Of a DNA stretch of 64,000 bases, positions 35,205-45,330 are shown one piece after another. The notes beneath the pieces were generated by a model. The model was not told the origin of the DNA, searched no databases, and was given only the letters and a program-made list of their open reading frames with translations. Every line of letters begins with the position of its first letter. Position 1 is the first letter of the stretch. This DNA is from Polytrichum commune (taxonomy: Eukaryota; Streptophyta; Polytrichopsida; Polytrichales; Polytrichaceae), in NCBI GenBank assembly GCA_950295325.1, contig OX485809.1:28644001-28708000 (forward strand). The letters run 5' to 3'. A program made the position numbers and the translations under genes.

Positions 35205-36090
35205 TCCAGATATATGCTCCTTCTCTCTCACTCTAGTTTGTGACTGCTTCTTTCTTGGCGAATCAGGAGAGATCAAATTACAAGTGCGCAATGCATTCGC
35301 TCTACCTGTCGGTCATCTACTTGAAAGAGAAAACAGACTCCTCATTGACAATGTTTCCCAAGCACTAAGACTGCAAACATACATAAATGTTTTTACCTCT
35401 ATCTTCGTCGCTCACTCAGCGTTTTCCGCCTCTGACTGCCTCCGAATGATCAAATTTCCTGAGTTATACCTCCCTTCCTTCTCCCTCACTCTAGTTCTGA
35501 CTGCTTCCTGCTTGACGACTTACCAGAAACCTACTTCTTCGCAATGTATCCACTCTCCCTGTCGCTCTTCTACTTCTCTTTCTCCCCCTAAACCACTTCA
35601 GAGAAGCAACAAATACCTCGTGTACATTGTTTCGCCTCCACAAGGAACTGGAAATATGTACAGTCGATTACGATGTCGCTTAATCAGATATTTCCATCTC
35701 CGACTGCCTCACTTTCTTCTCCCGCACTCTGGTTCATGACTCCCTCTTTCTTGGCGAATTAAAAAGAAACTACTTCGACGAAATTCGTTCACTCTCCTTA
35801 TAGCTCACCTACTGCTTATCTCCCTGCAAATCTGCTTCAGCGCGGAAGCAAATTCCTCCAGGACATTGTTTCCCTTGCACAAGGAACTGCAAATATGTAG
35901 AGAATTCCCTCTCAATCAGACAATTCCATCTCCAACTGCCTCACTTCTTGGTGAATTAAGAAGGAACTACTTCGATGAAATTCATCCACCCTACCTGTTG
36001 CTCACATGCTGCTCGTTCTCCCTGCAAACCGCTTCAGAGAGACAATATCGAATTCCTTGTCGACATTATTTCGATACCTCAAGTGTGTAG
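35205..36090 (+). repeat. Degenerate tandem array, about 3.5 units of 210-260 bp
   Basis: Phrases like CACTCTAGTTTGTGACTGCT (35229) recur at 35488 and 35725 and in part near 35933. GACAATGTTTCCCAAGCACT (35346) recurs as variants at 35622, 35860 and 36062. The open frame at 35197-35736 is a by-product of the array. Confidence 0.8.
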
Positions 36091-36168
36091 AGTCTGAAAT
36101 CAGTTTACATTTCTGTGAATGAGTAACTTCGCAGAATACTAACAAGGGACCAACATGGATTGGCGAAA

Positions 36169-36345
36169 TTCCCACCTCTAAATTGTGTAACCTTGAATCT
36201 AGTCAAACCAGTTCCGAACGAGGGACCATTCCGAACGAGGGACCACAATAATGTTGGGCACTAAGATAGATAGGGTTACTTTCTCCAACCAGCACACTTC
36301 TCTTAGGATATGAAATCATGATTAGTACAAGATGGTTAGCAAATG
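36169..36345 (+). repeat. Right copy of the direct repeat plus R1 copy 4
   Basis: TTCCCACCTCTAAATTGTGT to AGTTCCGAACGAGGGACCA repeats 35066-35130; the tail CCGAACGAGGGACCA occurs twice in a row. From 36265 the R1 phrase AGGATATGAAATCATGATTA follows. Confidence 0.8.
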
Positions 36346-36935
36346 GTGGATTTTTGGGACTCCCGTTCCAACGAGCTTCCAACTTAACCCTGAAGAAATC
36401 CTCAAGGATACAGACAGACAGACACCCGGGGTCCGGATCCAAGAAATCTAACTTTCAAGCTTAAATGCACCTTAGTATCGCAATATTGCTTTTCTGTAAG
36501 TTCGCTTCCATTCGGTCTCCTCCATTCAGGAGATACGGAGATTGAAGCAAGGGAGGGTTCACCGAAACAAGAGGAGATGGGAGGAAAATGAGACATGCAC
36601 ATCCAACGATCCCTTGCATATCAGATCAAAAAGGGGAAGGTTATCCATGAAACATTACAGCTCTCGGAGCTCCCTCTCAATCGCAGTCACATGCTCCATC
36701 AACCTCACTCAACGCGGATCTTGGAGCGTGGGAGCTAGGAGAGCAGAGCCTGGGAGCCGACATAAAAGTGTGGATGAACGTGGAAGGCTCTCCGGCACAT
36801 ACCCAGCCGGTGCAGCTTCCGAGCCAGACCCGGCACTAGGGGTTGGCTAACCTTCTTACCCGGTTGGGAGCTTCTGGGTAGGCCTTGGTCAAATCCGGTT
36901 CCGGGCTGGCACCTCCACGTGCGGCCAGGCCCTAA

Positions 36936-37451
36936 GACCCACTTGAAAATCTCCGGAGCAAGTTTTTGTAGGTGCATTGGGATAGCCGGATGCCTCCGCT
37001 ATAACCTTTACCCGGTTTTAAAAAATACTTTGGTTATTTGGTAAAGTCAAGTGGGAAGGGGGCATTAGAACCATAGGATTTGTAAATTTAGTTTTTGGAC
37101 CTAGGAACCACCACTTGAGTTCAACCTAAAAGGTTTGGCATAACTCATTTACCTTAGGCAAGTTGATATTATGGAGTTCAATCGTGAGTTCAATATTTTC
37201 ATAATACGGCTCTCTACTGTTTTCATTACTAGGTGGTCATAATCCCAATATATGGTGGGATAGAAATATGCTATGTCACATGGGTGGTTAAATTGAATGA
37301 ACCAATTTACCTTAAATTAATGTCTTCACGTCTACCCAAGCCATGCTCACCAAAATACCTTGTATTACCTTATAATCCTTATATGAGCAATGCATATCAA
37401 ATTCCATTCAACATCGAAATTGGGATAAGTGAAGCAATAGCATGCATACAT
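36936..37451. other. Non-coding stretch
   Basis: No gene or repeat end is seen. Confidence 0.5.
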
Positions 37452-37602
37452 AACAGTATTCAGATTCATAACAGTGTTCCATGGGATTGATATTATTTTC
37501 ACATAATATTCTTGAATATTATTATATTCAGACTGAGCTTGGAAGAATATTTCACGAAATCATATCAGTCCCACATAACATTGTTATGAATATGAATAAT
37601 AT
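37452..37602. mobile_element. Fold-back MITE, about 150 bp
   Basis: TTCAGATTCATAACAGTGTT...GGGATTGATATTATTT on the left is the inverse, at roughly 33 of 40 positions, of the right end that reads back as TTCATATTCATAACAATGTT...GGGACTGATATGATTT. The stem is about 40 bp around a short AT-rich loop. The target duplication is not clear. Confidence 0.65.
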
Positions 37603-40600
37603 TATATATGTGAGCTCAACAATGTTTTAATCACGAGGACGGAAGATGCAATGGATAGGTATAACGAAGTGCAAGTGGGTGTGATGAAGGGAATCACTCG
37701 GTGCAAAACATGGGCCCACATGACTATTCTTGAAAGGTGTGCAATCACGTCATCATCGCACCCAACAACATGTGCTCCCAACTACAAATCCTATCTCAAC
37801 ATGCACCCCTTTATCAAACTTATACAAAGGTTCAAACGAGGTGTGTGACTTTAAACCTTTTCACACAAATTAGATTTGCTCTGATTCATGTGTTTTTGGT
37901 GCCATTGTTGCTTTAACACGATTGCTTATTAAAATATTTGATGTTTGATAGGGAACTACGATGCTCAAAGCGTCTCAATGACCATGGCAAAGACTTGATT
38001 GGCATTGGACCCTGGTATATTCTATCGACTTGTTGGGCCATACCTGGACTCAAGGCCTTGGGACTCCCACCAAACATCTCCAAAGAGGAAAGTTGCCGGA
38101 ATTGTACTGAACTCAACCCCCCAATTATTCACTATGTCTACTATGTTCACTACGTTGTCCTTCTTGTTTCCGATGCACGATCGAAATCTTCTGGTATTTG
38201 CATGGTTTTTAACATTTCATGTCAATGCTGTGTATGTGCATCCTTTTAGGACCTGCAAGATGTATTGTTTTTTTTTTTTTTGTAGTAGTTCTCATGTAGG
38301 AATGAATGAGATAAACCTCTAATGTCCCTTATGGATGGTTTTGTCCAAATTACCACCTTCGAAAGGAAGATTTCATTTGCATCATGCTTTTTGATATGTC
38401 CATAAATCATGCATAAGTCTAGATCTAATTAAAACACATTTTAATGCGGGTCATGAATATGACAATATGCCAAGGGGCATTAAGACAAAAAGATTATAGT
38501 AAATTATGACAAGATGACACATCAATTTTTGGTAGCTAAGATATTCATCTGGTCCATGATAAATATGTGACCCATCAATTCTAATATTATACTAATTTGG
38601 ATATATGATGTACCATTTCAGAGTGTCCAAAGATTAGGTTGCAATCTCATTGTAGTTCCTCAACATAGTTTACTTTCACTTCATACAAAGGGTGTGTTTA
38701 TGACAAAGACCAAGGGTCGTTGCCATGGCTTTCTAACTTCCCTCATTGGTTGGAAAATGAGTGATGGACCTATTTTTCTTGACACTAGTCTACCCCACAT
38801 TAGGTCATCAAAAACGAGGTCGACCGTGTCAAAAGATAGGATCATAACGTACATGGAATGCTACATGTCATGAAATGGATAATGTTTGGTAATTGTTTGG
38901 ATTTTGCAACTAGACCACCCTAATAGGTTGTCTCAACAAAGTAAAGGTGATTGTCCACTTTACATTATGTCATGTGACCAAGGCTTTTAGAGAATGTTGT
39001 GGATTCCTCTAGGTCGTGGCTATGGACCAAGGACCAAGACCATGAGAGATCATAACCATTTGGCCTTCATTTGGTGCACGAGGTGGCATTTTGTGATTGG
39101 GAACAAAGACGACCTCCTCAAAGCATAACCCTCTCCCTCCCCTAGCCTTAAATTGAATTTTTGATCTCCATGAGTTGAGAGTCCAAAGAGGAAATTCGCT
39201 AAAATGGTTTACCTCAAGTAAAATCTTGCTCGGGTCTCTCGGCCCCTGTGCCCCTCCCCCCCATGAGTCTAGGTTGACCCTAATTCTCTTAAATCATTTT
39301 TCTCCCCATCTTTAGTCACTACACCATTATGTTATTTAGTGTTACACGTGTAATATTGTCGCCCACTCTATTATGAGGCTTATCCTAGGCTACACTAATG
39401 ACCAACAACCAGGCAACAAATTTAACCATTAGTGTAACTATAGTTTTGATTTTGAATAAAAAAAAACCTAAGAAAACACTTAGGGAATACTTAAAAGGTT
39501 ATCTTTGTATCGTCTAGGTGTCTCATATAAGTTCTATTCGGTCAATTTCAAGTTTATTTCAATTTATTTAGGATTTTGGGTGGACAATTCATACACTCAA
39601 ACATAAGGGTTTAGGAGTTTCTTAGCCATAATACATGCATTTGAAGACAGTCTCTCAATCTCACACTATTTACCCAAACAATAGTTTGACAGTGAGTTCA
39701 TATTAATTGGACCTTGTGTTGTGCACAAGCATAAGCACAACCATTGGTGCATGCAGTAACATTGTAAGCATACCCAAATGAATAGACCTTGAATGTTACA
39801 ACGACACCCAACGATAGACTATCACAATCTCTAAATCCATTTCAACAATATTCCCAGTTTCCTCTTGCTAATGATAGTGCACTCAAGGAAGATAGTCAAT
39901 AAATTTCAAATTCATAGACCATGGCCTAGGTTTTTGAATTGGGTATTAAACCAATTACTCCTCACACTATGAACTTATATTTTCTCATTAACTGAGATCC
40001 TTGACATGAAAATGTAATCTCATACCCGTTTATCCTTACAACTCCTCCATCTATTTACAATATTCACACAAGTCAAAGGTCGTTGAGCTTTTCTCAGTAA
40101 ACAATGACAATCTTTTAACATCTTCTTTCGATTGATGTCAATTTACTTACATATCACGGACATCAAAGATACCATCTTATTCAATCTTCCATTCAAGTTG
40201 ACCTATATCTCTCATAGATAATAGGCTTAAAAGAAGAAATCAATCCTTTTCATTTAAGGTAGGACTTGATCTTATATTTAATAATCACCAGTCAAATTGA
40301 CTTCTCAATTCCACTCTCTTGCAGTTATGCTTGTGCATGTGGATAGAAAAAACTACAAGGATTGCCTTTCTTTTGTTCATTATTACTTGATAGCTAGTAT
40401 GTACTCCTTGGTGCTCCACAAACCAAAATTACACCTTCATAGTCAATAGCCTTTCTTAGTATAACTTCTAGTTGAATTTGTCACACTAAATATGGGTTAT
40501 TATTGAATACCTTATTTCCAGTAAGGACACGCAAGTCCAACACCCCCAATCCATCACTTAAAATAAAAATATAACTTTGATCGTAGACATTACCACACTT

Positions 40601-41019
40601 GGGACTACAGAAAATCAAGATTAGGAAGAACTAGGATGACCGGTACAAACTCCTTGGTAATTCCTCACTTCATTCATACATTAGTTGATTAAAGGTGAAT
40701 CACTTATCTGAATTCACATACATCTTGAGACTACCAAAGGGATTGATCAAATTCTAAAATTCAACAGAGGTTAAGCCTCCAACTTCAAACTCTCCCTACA
40801 TATATATGCCAATGCTTGGGTTGCACACCTTTCTATCGATGACCTCTTTCAATTTTATTTATTTATTTATTTATTTTATGAATCTCAAGTTTATAGTCAT
40901 ATGATTCACATGTTTCTTAAACTTTATAGTTCACTGTAACTCCAATTACACTGCTATTTCCTAAGGAACCAAATTTAGCAAAATAAATAAAACACGATAG
41001 TAACCTCATGGTTCTTGGT
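37603..41019. other. Non-coding stretch
   Basis: No coding region is supported; open frames at 37938-38322 lack motifs. A T-run lies at about 38268-38281 and a (TTTA)n tract near 40855-40876. Confidence 0.5.
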
Positions 41020-41460
41020 GTTATTGTGCTTCGTAATATAGTGGCATTAATATGCTCAATAGTATTATGAAGTCCATGTATAGGTTACAAAATGATTGAT
41101 ATGTTGAACATACGTGTAAACAAATGACATTTGGCATTAGTATGCTTAATAATGTCTTCGTCATGCATATTAATTTGATGTGAACACACAACACTTGACA
41201 CTAGTATGCTCAATCATATCTACCTCTTGCACACTAAATTTTGAACACGTGACACTTGCCATTAATATGCTTAATAATATGTTCCTCTTACATACTAAAA
41301 CATAAAACTACCATCTCGTGCTACACTAAACAACATGCACATGAATAATTATGCACTTCATTTATGTTACTTATGTGAACAAGTGTCATGTTGATAGTTA
41401 ACGGATGTGATGCTAGGTACTAGCCCTCTATGCATCTAGATTAGACCATTCGCTAATATA
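41020..41460 (+). repeat. LTR-like fragment related to 10735-11100, with 62-65-bp sub-repeats
   Basis: GACACTTGCCATTAATATGC (41255) and its neighbours match the probable gypsy LTR at 10870. Within the stretch, (T/A)TGGCATTAGTATGCTTAA-type units recur at about 41043, 41128, 41195 and 41257. It may be a solo or truncated LTR of the family at 10735. Confidence 0.6.
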
Positions 41461-41480
41461 GTAAATGTTGTGTAGTAAAA

Positions 41481-41978
41481 GGGCCACTTCTCACACGAGC
41501 CAAGAGCCGTGACCATGAAATTGTGAGAGCCCAAAAGAAAGTGTCCAAAGGCTGTCCCAATACACCTTCAAATCATGTAGTGTGGTCACAAATTCTCAAG
41601 TATAGTGTGAAGCCATATGTGATTAGGCCCTCAACCAAATGCTATTTCAATGAACTTCTATTCATGCAGGTCTTCACACATCATAAAATAAAATATATCA
41701 AGAGTTGTGAATGTTCGGAGTGCCATGGTCTCGCAGTTTTGTGTTAGACCTACCTCTAAGAGGTGGTTTTTGAAAATAATCCAAGTAACCATGAAACATG
41801 ATCCATTCGATGCCATGTAGGAATCCATGTAGACTTTACATCCATCTTGCATTCACGTAATTAGTTGGTCCCTCAAGCGTAGTGTGATGCGAACTTGGAC
41901 CGGCTCCGCCTTTCCCACCAATGAGAGTGCTTGAAGGGCAATGGTCACGGGCTCTCGGTCTCGTGTGTGAAGTGGCCC
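41481..41978. mobile_element. Tourist-like MITE M1
   Basis: It begins GGGCCACTTCTCACACGAGC and ends with the inverse of GGGCCACTTCACACACGAGA; the inverted similarity extends about 40 bp to the GTGACCAT block. The right flank is TAA; the left flank is AAA, one base off. No coding capacity. GGGCC termini with a TWA target indicate PIF/Harbinger (Tourist) mobilisation. Confidence 0.85.
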
Positions 41979-41981
41979 TAA

Positions 41982-42547
41982 GGGCCACTTCACACACAAG
42001 GCTGAAGGCCCTTGACCATGGCAAGGTAAGAGCTCTCATTGGTCGAAAAGGCGGAGACTGTCCAAGTTCACTTCACACTAGGAGGTGAAGGCCCAAAGGC
42101 CCAAAGAAAAGTTCGTGGATGAAAAGTCTACATGGAGTCCTACATGGCTAGTTGTGGATAAGGGTGCATGGTCTACCGGAATTTGCGTCAGACCCACCTC
42201 CAAGAGGTGGGCTTGACGCAAATTCCGGGAGACCATGACTTTTTTAATAAATTTTCCAGCAGGACAGACTGCATGGCAAATTCCAGGACAGACAAACACC
42301 ACCAAGTAGTTATCTTAAATTGATAAACTTGGAGACATATTATATTAAACCAAATCCTCCCCTCTTTTTCCGCCAACAAAATATGCAATGGTCCCGCAAC
42401 ATGGTTCATTCTCACTTCACACTATGCTCGAGGGCCAAAGACTACATAAAATGGCTTTCCCAACACCCATGGTACGGCCTTTGGATGAGAGTCAAGGGTC
42501 CTCACCATTACAAGGTCACGGCTCTTGGCTCATGTGTGAAGTGGCCC
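41982..42547. mobile_element. Tourist-like MITE M2, joined to M1 through one TAA
   Basis: It starts GGGCCACTTCACACACAAGG and ends as the inverse of GGGCCACTTCACACATGAGC. It is flanked by TAA at 41979-41981 and 42548-42550, a clean 3-bp duplication. Its left TAA is also the right TAA of M1. The interior includes a hairpin at 42168-42236. It lies within 350 bp of the EIN3 start codon. Confidence 0.88.
42168..42236. repeat. Near-perfect 32-bp hairpin inside M2
   Basis: Arms 42168-42199 and 42205-42236 are inverse at 29 of 32 positions (core CCGGAATTTGCGTCA and its inverse) with a loop of about 5 nt. M1 has a related but broken half at 41722-41765. A transcript would give a miRNA-precursor-like stem. 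Confidence 0.85.
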
Positions 42548-42572
42548 TAAGTTAATCAGCGCCTAAGCTTGA

Positions 42573-42696
42573 GGGCCCGTGGGCCGTGACTATGAGAAAT
42601 AGGAATCTTTTGCTTCACATGGTACGGTATACAGTACGGCTTGTGGATGATTTCAAGGGCGTCACGGCCCTTCCTCGGTCCGTGTGTAAGTGGCCC
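42573..42696. mobile_element. Shortened Tourist-like MITE M3
   Basis: The right end, read inversely, is GGGCCACTTACACACGGACC followed by AGGGCCGTGAC. The left end is GGGCCCGTGGGCCGTGAC, which has lost part of the terminus. TGA flanks both sides. At 124 bp it looks like an internally and terminally deleted relative of M1 and M2. Confidence 0.6.
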
Positions 42697-42891
42697 TGAG
42701 CTTACGGGAGTTTACTGTCGCTCGCAATTCCCATGACTCGCTCCGAAGCCTGGCTCGAACCCTAATGCCTTGTGCGTCTCTTCTCTTCTCTTCTCTTTTC
42801 TTCGCTCCAATCCTTCGCTAACGCTCCTCCTTTGGTCTTCAGTGCTGCCTTTTGCAGATTGTTGTTGCGAGAGGATGAAGAAGTAGGCGGG
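42697..42891 (+). promoter_or_regulatory. EIN3 5' leader with CT-rich tract and possible intron acceptor
   Basis: A TCTCTT-rich tract (42777-42806) resembles plant leader or core-promoter pyrimidine patches. TGCTGCCTTTTGCAG ending at 42857 is a good 3' splice site, so the leader may contain an intron whose donor lies upstream in or beyond the MITEs; EIN3 genes of other plants often have an intron in the leader. The same frame is open upstream to 42772, but has no ATG before 42892. Confidence 0.5.
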
Positions 42892-44889
42892 ATGGGCCAC
42901 GAGGGGGGTGGTCCCATGGGGCGGAGTGAGGATATGGAGTCCGGGGCGAACATGGACATGGGGGAGTTCATGGCAGAGACGGAGGACACCGAGGAGGGCG
43001 TGATGACGCAGGAGGACGAGGAGGAGTTGAGTGAGGAGGAGATCGATGTGGATGAGCTGGAGAAGCGCATGTGGAGGGACCGTCTGCGCTTGAAGCGCAT
43101 GAAGGAGGGGCAACGCCCCAAGGAGTTTGGCGTGGAGAGGCCGCGCCTACATAAGCAGTCGCAGGAGCAGGCGCGGCGGAAGAAGATGTCACGGGCGCAG
43201 GATGGGATCTTGAAGTACATGTTGAAGATGGTGGAGGTGTGCAAGGCGCAGGGGTTTGTGTATGGGATCATCCCGGAGAAAGGGAAGCCTGTGAGTGGGG
43301 CATCTGATAACATCCGGGCGTGGTGGAAGGAGAAAGTGAGGTTTGATCGAAACGGCCCGGCAGCCATAGCCAAGTACCAGGCAGATCACGAGCTGCCGGG
43401 AAAACCGATAGGTAATGTGAGCTCTGCCCCTACACCGCACACTCTGCAGGAGCTGCAAGACACCACATTAGGGTCGTTGCTGTCTGCACTCATGCAACAT
43501 TGCGACCCTCCGCAGCGGCGGTACCCTCTGGAGAAGGGCCTGCCGCCTCCCTGGTGGCCCTCGGGGAACGAGGAATGGTGGCCGCAGCTGGGATTGCCCA
43601 AGGGCCAAGGTCCCCCTCCTTACAAGAAACCCCATGATTTGAAGAAGGCGTGGAAAGTGGGGGTGTTGACGGCTGTAATCAAGCACATGTCGCCAGACAT
43701 TGCCAAGGTTAGAAAGTTGGTTCAGCAGTCCAAATGTTTACAAGACAAGATGACTGCGAAGGAGAGCGCGACGTGGCTGTTCGTTCTTAACCAAGAGGAA
43801 GGGCTCGCTTGGCCACAGAAGGGCATGAATGCGGCCGGAACTCCCGGAGGGCACAGTTCTGGGAGCCTGGCAGTGAACAGTGCAAGCGAGTTTGATGTGG
43901 ATGGACTAGGTATTGATCTCCAACAGGGGAATTCCGGAAGCGACGAAGCTGAGGATGTGGATGCTGACGACCATGAAGCCCCTAATGCCAGTAGACCCGA
44001 CTTCTCTGCTCTAACGAAGGGCGGAGTAGAGAGGGATGCGGACACACCGGACTCAGATTTCTCCCTGAGGATACAGGACGGAGATACGATGGAAAGTGGG
44101 AGAAAGAAGCGGTCTTCAGGGGGCGCAGATGCAGAGCAGACGATTTTTATGTGCCGTTATAAGAGATGCAAACACAGCGAATGGCGGAATGCTTTTCCTG
44201 GACGAGAATTGCGCGACAGGCATGTGGAGACCTGCACGATGAGGTCGGAGATTCAAGGATCTACAATGAGTCGACCGATGTCTGGAAGTATGGCACAAAG
44301 CAACGATCAGTTGCAGGCTTTGGGTGGGAACAGTCTTTTCCCGTCGGATGGAATCGCCAGCAGTCACGCCAATGTGATCCAAGGAATGGCAGCTTATACT
44401 CCCCTCCCTCTCCCTGGCCATCTCCAAAGCGTAACCCCTGTGCAGAGCACGCAAGGAGGTAATGAAAGTCATCATCTGCTTCATGACTTGTTTGCAGGGA
44501 TATATGGGTCTAGTGGATTACAGCCAATGGACAATCGGATGGGAGTTGCAAGTATCAGCGGACCAGCACAGGAGCTTGGAGGGGGCCATTTAGGTCTGGA
44601 TAGTGCGATGGACAATCATCATCACCATCGGCCAATGGAGACATCTGACCTTGTTTCCGATGAAAGCTTATTTGGGCATGGGTTCGGGGCATCTGGGAAT
44701 GGAGTTGGGAATTTTAGTAATATGCAGAAGGAAGGGAATGCATTCGAACACACATTCGAGCAACATGGTGTTGAGCTACCGGCAGAGTATAATTTCGGCA
44801 CCCCTTTTGATATAGGAATGGAGGCTCCAGTGCCACTGGGGCCTCCCATAGACTTGGATGAGGACCTGATATGGTACTTCGGTGCTTAG
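42892..44889 (+). CDS. EIN3: EIN3/EIL ethylene-signalling transcription factor
   Basis: A 665-residue protein from one uninterrupted exon. EIN3/EIL proteins accumulate in the nucleus when ethylene signalling blocks their F-box-mediated breakdown, and bind promoters of ethylene-response genes. The acidic N-terminus (residues 24-56) leads into the family DNA-binding region at about 57-305. This holds '[15 protein letters not shown]' (60-74), '[20 protein letters not shown]' (94-113), '[20 protein letters not shown]' (121-140), '[20 protein letters not shown]' (144-163), a proline/tryptophan-rich stretch at 217-243 and the helical '[20 protein letters not shown]' (267-286). A conserved Cys/His cluster follows (C421, C426, H428, H444, C448), then a low-complexity tail ending '[12 protein letters not shown]'. 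Arabidopsis EIN3 is 628 residues, so the length fits. I chose the ATG at 42892 because it is the first in frame, follows a splice-acceptor-like site and starts the acidic region. GC content is visibly higher than in the flanks. It could equally be named EIL; orthology within the family cannot be settled here. Confidence 0.97.
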   Translation: MGHEGGGPMGRSEDMESGANMDMGEFMAETEDTEEGVMTQEDEEELSEEEIDVDELEKRMWRDRLRLKRMKEGQRPKEFGVERPRLHKQSQEQARRKKMSRAQDGILKYMLKMVEVCKAQGFVYGIIPEKGKPVSGASDNIRAWWKEKVRFDRNGPAAIAKYQADHELPGKPIGNVSSAPTPHTLQELQDTTLGSLLSALMQHCDPPQRRYPLEKGLPPPWWPSGNEEWWPQLGLPKGQGPPPYKKPHDLKKAWKVGVLTAVIKHMSPDIAKVRKLVQQSKCLQDKMTAKESATWLFVLNQEEGLAWPQKGMNAAGTPGGHSSGSLAVNSASEFDVDGLGIDLQQGNSGSDEAEDVDADDHEAPNASRPDFSALTKGGVERDADTPDSDFSLRIQDGDTMESGRKKRSSGGADAEQTIFMCRYKRCKHSEWRNAFPGRELRDRHVETCTMRSEIQGSTMSRPMSGSMAQSNDQLQALGGNSLFPSDGIASSHANVIQGMAAYTPLPLPGHLQSVTPVQSTQGGNESHHLLHDLFAGIYGSSGLQPMDNRMGVASISGPAQELGGGHLGLDSAMDNHHHHRPMETSDLVSDESLFGHGFGASGNGVGNFSNMQKEGNAFEHTFEQHGVELPAEYNFGTPFDIGMEAPVPLGPPIDLDEDLIWYFGA

Positions 44890-45330
44890 AATTCTGACAC
44901 CAGAAAGTGACATGTTGGTGGTCTTCACTTTGGAAGCCGGCGTGAGGGACTAGATAGAGAAGTGGATTAGAGTTGGGTTGGTTATTAGCTACTGCTGCAG
45001 CAGGCAGTTCCACATAATGCTTATTTTAGCAGGCGTTCTGGGTTGATCGTGCAGTCTACTCTTATCTGGCTGGCCAACCTGTGATACTGAAATGGGCACA
45101 CGACTGCAAGGGAGGTGAGGATGGATTCCAGAGGTGTTGGTGGATGCAGTTGATGCCAGGATGGGGTAAGAATTGAGCAAGTAGACTCATTCTTGTACTA
45201 TATATCACCATTGCTATCAACATTGAAGAGAAGGGTACGCAGCTGGAGTGGGGGATAACAACTTGTTTTCCTGCTTGGTTGGCAACCCTCAGTAGACTTC
45301 AGTGGGATGTAACATAAAGCTTTTATGAAT
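44890..45330 (+). other. Probable EIN3 3' UTR
   Basis: Non-coding DNA of mixed composition continuing from the stop codon without repeats. An AATAAA-like signal is not clear; ACATAAAGC near 45310 is a weak candidate. The UTR end is not determined. Confidence 0.4.

Larger units (their letters stand above)
26147..36932. mobile_element. Candidate complete PIF/Harbinger element (nested, decayed)
   Basis: The left end GGGCTTGGCTGCACTTGGA (26147) and the inverse of the right end, GGGCCTGGCCGCACGTGGA (from 36932), match at 16 of 19 positions. Both are flanked by TAA (26144-26146 and 36933-36935), the TWA duplication typical of PIF/Harbinger. Between them lie the two genes that define this superfamily, a Myb/trihelix-type DNA-binding partner (28243-31470) and a DDE transposase (33204-31475). 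A CACTA-type element sits inside, and a degenerate 240-bp tandem array lies near the right end. Pairing of these two particular ends over 10.8 kb is inference; either end could belong to a separate MITE. Confidence 0.5.

Noticed and set aside
35197-35739. 180-codon open frame
   Set aside because: Lies across the degenerate tandem array; the sequence repeats out of frame and shows no family motif.
42772-42891. Upstream extension of the EIN3 frame using a GTG start
   Set aside because: No ATG, pyrimidine-rich leader character, and a splice-acceptor-like AG at 42857; the ATG at 42892 fits the acidic EIN3 N-terminus.
42712-43458. Several long minus-strand open frames over the EIN3 5' half
   Set aside because: Antisense shadows of the GC-rich EIN3 coding region; no motif.
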